DNA of 64,000 bases from Perca fluviatilis. Taxonomy: Eukaryota > Chordata > Actinopteri > Perciformes > Percidae. Of the stretch, positions 60,269-64,000 are shown one piece after another; position 1 is the stretch's first letter, and every line of letters starts with the position of its first letter. The DNA lies in NCBI RefSeq assembly GCF_010015445.1, contig NC_053126.1, positions 6,265,249 through 6,329,248 of the forward strand, written 5' to 3'. The notes beneath the pieces are model-generated. The model did no database searches and was not told the origin of the DNA. It saw nothing but the letters and a program-made list of their open reading frames with translations. A program made the position numbers and the translations under genes.

Positions 60269-60334
<66 letters not shown>

Positions 60335-61274
60335 CTTTATATATAAAGTATATATAAATTATATATCTCAATCATCAGTAACAAGTTGGCAGAATTGGAC
60401 CAGCAATTCCAAGGGCCTGCATCCATACAGTGCAATACTGTCAATACAGTAAATAGTCTTAAAGGTGGTACATGGGAGCATAGCAACAGTGTCTGATAAA
60501 CAGTAGTATATTACAGTAAAGAAGGATGATGAAAATTTACATCCATAAATAATGTAGTCTAATTGGTTCATGCTCCACACTAAGTGGTGACAATGAATCT
60601 TGTTATCTAGAAACTTTCATGATCTAAACATGGAATATTGTTTGTCTGTTTCCATACAACTAGTCATTAAGAGTAATGCAACAGTTACTTATCATTTTGA
60701 GTAGTTGTATCAATTGATCGTTAGATGATTGTAATGAAATGAATAGATAATCATCTGAACTGTGAAATGTGTGAATTGCTTTTTGAAATACTTTGATGTT
60801 AAGTTGTGTCATAATGAACAGATGATCTTTGTTAAATGAACAAATGATCTCAGCTTTATGTGTGTTGTATCCAAGCAATTGAAAAAAGTGTTAAGAGTTT
60901 TGAAAAATGTGCATTTTGATCATTGGTTGTGAGTTTTGTGTCTAGAGTTTTGAAAAATTACGTCAAGGTTCTGAAATTAGTGCCAAAGTGATTGTAAAAA
61001 ACTGTAATGATTGTACGAACGATGACCCAGTGAAACTATGGGTAGCTTGTGTGTGGGTGATCTAAAGTAACATTTCAACGGTATTTCACAATCAATTAGT
61101 TTTTTGAACAAATGATTGTGCAAGTGCAATATTTCTTTAAATATATGAATGCACAATGCAATGTTTTGAACATTGGACAGTCTGTGTTACAAGTGATAAC
61201 CATTTTGAGTTTTGTGTCTATAGAGTTTTGAAAAATGACATCATGGTTCTGAAATTAGTGATTGTGAAAAACTG
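59514..61274. repeat. Interleaved inverted repeats (order A, B, A', B'), Tc1/mariner-type ends
   Basis: A (59514-about 59838) is inverted at A' (about 60672-61004). B (59845-about 60112) is inverted at B' (about 61005-61274). All four outer ends read CAG(T/C)TTTTTACAATCAC or its inverse and touch TA dinucleotides (59512-59513, 59843-59844, 61005-61006, 61275-61276). Simple nesting would give A-B-B'-A'; here the order is A-B-A'-B'. No ORF. Confidence 0.75.
60150..60331. repeat. (TA)n microsatellites followed by (CA)n
   Basis: (TA) for about 60 bp at 60155-60214, again at about 60272-60304, then (CA)n to about 60331. Between them lies CCCTGTAAAAGTACTGCAGT. Tyr/Ile-repeat frames here are artefacts. 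Confidence 0.9.
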
Positions 61275-61847
61275 TAATTTGAGTGTGATTAAGAACTCCT
61301 GCAGATACAACTGGGCCACATTGCAAACTTCTCAACATATTAGTGAGGAAGCTGCCATGTTGCTTCTCTCATCCTGGTCTCATCTGGCCCTGCAGACTGG
61401 ACCACACTTGTGGTTTACTTCTAGAATATTACAGTAGGCCACTTTGCTGATTCAGATTTGCCACTTGAGTCCACAGCACCATACTATATATGATAAACAT
61501 GCACCAGCCTTTGTGAAAGTGTATGTTCTGAGAGAGAGAGAGAGAGAGATATCTCGGTTGTAACATTAAACATTTGCATGATTCTGTGCCATCTGCTTCT
61601 GCTCCAACAATACAATGGCAGTAAATATTTATATTGCTTACAAGGAGATGTCAGTTATCTTGATCAGAAAAATAATGCATTGCAAAGTCAGGACTGGTAC
61701 CAATTATTTAATTTACAACACACAAAAGCACACAAGCACACAGCAGCACATCGTTTTTGTTATTTAGTTCTTTGAGTTTTATGTTGTTATGGTGTTATGT
61801 TCTAAGTCTTATTATATGTGCTTTAGTTCACTTGTTCATTCCATTCC

Positions 61848-62060
61848 ATTACATTAAATGACATGTCATTTAGCTGGTGCTTTTATCCAAAGCGACTTAC
61901 AATTAAGTAAAAGGGAGAGGGAAATCGGAGCACCTGGAGAAAACCCCATGCAGACACGGGAAGAACATGCAAACTCCAAGCAGAAAGGCCCCGGGCCACC
62001 AGGGTTCCAACCCAGTAGCTTCTGGCTGTGAGGCCACAGTGCTTACCATTGACCATTCCT
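61848..62060. repeat. Common teleost interspersed repeat
   Basis: Contains TTTTATCCAAAGCGACTTAC and GAGAAAACCCCATGCAGACA, then AAGAACATGCAAACTCC. These phrases are widespread in fish genomes (from memory). No coding. Confidence 0.6.
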
Positions 62061-63061
62061 TATTGTAATTCAACCACACAACACCTATCATGTATTATAT
62101 TTTATTATCCAATATTGGCCAACTACTGTTTCAAGGGCTTAGTATGAGCAGTGAACCTCTAACGAGCTGGGTGATCCAGGCACAGGTCCAGCAGTGAGGA
62201 GGTCTACCATGCTCACCGTGAACTCTGGTCCAGTCTGCAGGGCCTGAGGAGACCAGACCAGAATGAGAGAGTCTCCAGTACACTTTAACTTGTTAATTTA
62301 TGTTCTTCATCACATTGACATGTTCACTGGCAACTAATGTGGTCAACCATGTCACATACAATATTCTGCAGAGCAATTTAAAAAAAGCCCTTATATTTTT
62401 GCCTTTTTTTTTACTGGCTGATTTAAGATTAGAGTAAAACTATTCAATAACGCCACACATAATGCTAGGGGAATGCAGATTTTATTTAAAATGTGATTTA
62501 AAAATTATTATAATCCTATTTCTATTTTAAAACAATATCCATTCTTACTCCCTTTGTGGCTTATATTAATGAATGTTGCTCAATTAAATACTTTATATAA
62601 CCCTAAATAATTAACTGTAGCTTAATCTGACAAGCTACAGGCAAAAGCTGAAGTACATTGTTCTTCTGGCAGTTATTACAGCTCTCATACTTTTATTTTG
62701 ACACGTTAATGTTACTTCCTGTCCAGAGCGGATTTGTTTTAGTCAACTTTGATCTTAAGACGTAAGACCAAAATAACATTATAAACGAGACCTGTGTTCC
62801 ATCAGATTTTCAATGATTATGCACATTATAAAAATGAGCCCGTATTCTCGCTCTTGGGTTAAAACGGAAACATGAATAACAAAAAAACAACAGTTGAAAA
62901 ACGAGCAGTTTTCCAGTTAATTTTTAATTTGTATGGACATTGGAAAAACGAGAAAACGGAGCTCATAGTTTTGTTTTTCCGTTTTTGGTTTGAAACGAAA
63001 AACGGATTATACTTTAGGGCCCTGACCATTTTCCTGCCCTCATTACGTTTCCTGTGCAGAG

Positions 63062-63071
63062 TTTCACTTTC
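63062..63071. promoter_or_regulatory. Interferon-stimulated response element (ISRE), second copy
   Basis: TTTCACTTTC (inverse GAAAGTGAAA), identical and in the same orientation as 31399-31408. It lies 29 bp outside the ATTTTC repeat that flanks the foldback element and 139 bp before the candidate start codon at 63210. Purine-rich GCGGAAGGGAAGGAAA (ETS/PU.1-like) follows. Confidence 0.6.
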
Positions 63072-63209
63072 AGTTGTTTTACTGCGCAGCGGAAGGGAAG
63101 GAAAGGTGGAGAGTGGGCCGATCCGAACGAAGAAACTTTACTAAGACCAACCGGACTTCTCAGAAAGTTACCCAGAAAGTGCTGTAAACACTAACATCAC
63201 TATACAGAT

Positions 63210-63324
63210 ATGGTAGTCGGCAGCTTGGGTGAAAACTGCCCTGACATCATGCCTGGTTCAGAGCGAGGTAGCACGGCAGACCTTCCTCCGCAGCGCGGCG
63301 AAGAGATGGGGGATCTGGGGGAAC
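63210..63324 (+). CDS. Candidate first coding exon of a gene leaving the window (partial)
   Basis: ATG at 63210 opens a 38-codon frame (MVVGSLGENCPDIMPGSERG...) ending in a strong donor GAAC|GTAAGT after 63324. No similarity is recognised. The start context is weak; Met14 (63249) is an alternative. An ISRE and GC-rich purine sequence lie just upstream, as in a promoter. The part encoding ADLPPQRGEE resembles the first 25 bp of repeat family C. No second exon could be found before 64000, so this may be a 5' UTR or not a gene. Confidence 0.35.
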
Positions 63325-63564
63325 GTAAGTGTGAAGATGAACTCTTAATTCAAAAATCTTTAAGTCAGTCTCTCTGGTTTTAGCTGCCCATAAAGACAAA
63401 TGCCACATTTGAAATAATCTGAACTTTATTTGAAAGTCTTTTTAACTTTTCCGTGTCATGGGACATCCCATCACCTTGTTACTCAATAGGCCTAGTGTTT
63501 AGTGTAGCCTAGAGTTTGCGCTGTAGTCACGTGTCTCCCTTCAGCTCTAAAGCACCAGGGGTTG

Positions 63565-64000
63565 TTAACCCTTGTGTTGTCTTCCCGTCGACCTGCAACT
63601 TTTTTTTTTTTTTTTCGGGTCAAAATTTTTTTTGTCTCTCTTTCCGATATTTTTGTGGGGTTTTTTTGCGCTTCCCCTCCTTTTTTAAAGATGTATGACA
63701 TGCAGCAAGGGGCAGGTCGGAGTCGAACCCGGGCCCGCTGCGTCGTGGAGTAACCCTCTATATATGGGTACCCGCTCTACCAACTGAGCCATACAGGCGG
63801 CTTTCCCCCCTCTTTTAAATCTTTTTTTTTTATTTATTTTTTTTTTTTAGACATTTTGTCCATTTTTTCAGTGTTCTTGTATCATTTTTGTTTTTCAAAA
63901 TGCTATAAAATTGAATAAAACACCCGAATTCAATGAAAGTATTGAACTGACCAGTTATTTTGTCGACAGTGTGGTTGAAAGAAACCCACATTTTCTGATA
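63565..64000 (+). repeat. Repeat family G copy, interrupted by a SINE, running off the window
   Basis: Begins AACCCTTGTGTTGTCTTCCC and continues after the SINE with TGCTATAAAATTGAATAAAA and GTGGTTGAAAGAAACCCACA, the same order as in 49085-49335 (inverted) and 57405-57690. Contains T-runs of 17 and 11. Confidence 0.6.
63690..63805 (-). repeat. tRNA-derived SINE, minus strand
   Basis: The reverse complement starts GCCGCCTGTATGGCTCAGTT, has an A box (TGGCTCAGTTGGTAGAG), a B box (GGTTCGACTCC) and then TTGCTGCATGTCAT. The distance between boxes is longer than in a real tRNA and the family recurs at 37535-37674 and 28839-28994, so it is a SINE and not a tRNA gene. Confidence 0.75.

Larger units (their letters stand above)
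57890..63027. mobile_element. Foldback-type composite element with about 640-bp inverted termini
   Basis: The left arm (57890-about 58630) is the inverse of the right arm (about 62390-63027). The outer ends are GGTCAGGGCCCTAAAGTATA and TATACTTTAGGGCCCTGACC. Both sides carry the direct repeat ATTTTC (57884-57889 and 63028-63033). The left arm has an extra internal duplication (58242-58350 repeated at about 58420-58530). The 3.7-kb centre holds a LINE-3'-like tail, CA and TA microsatellites, the interleaved inverted repeats at 59514-61274 and a repeat at 61848-62060. No transposase was seen. The superfamily is uncertain. Confidence 0.75.

Overview
The window is teleost fish nuclear DNA. It is AT-rich, with long introns bounded by GT/AG, many CA/GT, CT and TA microsatellites, and a dense mix of fish-type interspersed repeats. 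The intron/exon structures below were worked out by hand from reading-frame continuity, splice signals and known protein families. Family names therefore come from recall, not from a database search.

Layout. (1) 1-8788 has no gene I can support; it holds repeats, microsatellites, a 245-bp duplication and a LINE-tail-like fragment. (2) 8789-15264 is a minus-strand Ty3/Gypsy LTR retrotransposon. Its 402-bp LTRs differ at only two positions and it is flanked by GTAC, but gag and pol carry several frame breaks. (3) 15269-19717 is intergenic. (4) 19718-29527 (+) is a complete ten-exon FAM20C-family secretory-pathway kinase gene encoding 557 aa, with every catalytic residue I can place intact. (5) 31831-44250 (+) is a sixteen-exon SP100/SP140/AIRE-type nuclear-body gene encoding 631 aa: HSR, two SAND domains, PHD finger, bromodomain. 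A perfect ISRE lies upstream of it. (6) 47756-55501 (+) is a four-exon gene for a 488-aa trihelix (Myb/SANT-like) DNA-binding protein. Its intron 2 holds nested transposons, including a decayed trihelix ORF. (7) 57890-63027 is a foldback-type composite with about 640-bp inverted termini and an ATTTTC direct repeat on each side. (8) At 63062-63071 is a second ISRE identical to the first, followed by a candidate first coding exon (63210-63324) of a gene that would run off the window.

How the genes relate. All three complete genes are on the plus strand, but they are separate transcription units with unrelated jobs: Golgi protein phosphorylation, chromatin reading linked to interferon responses, and DNA binding. 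The only regulatory theme I can see is the shared ISRE in front of the SP140-like gene and the candidate gene at the right edge.

Nothing here is clearly a new biological system. The best leads are the tandem-SAND SP140-like protein with its ISRE, a 46-bp TATA-bearing minisatellite that grows from 1 to 2 to 7 to 18 units inside copies of one short transposon, a -1 frameshift signal in the retrotransposon, interleaved inverted repeats near 59.5-61.3 kb, and a trihelix-ORF relic inside a trihelix gene.
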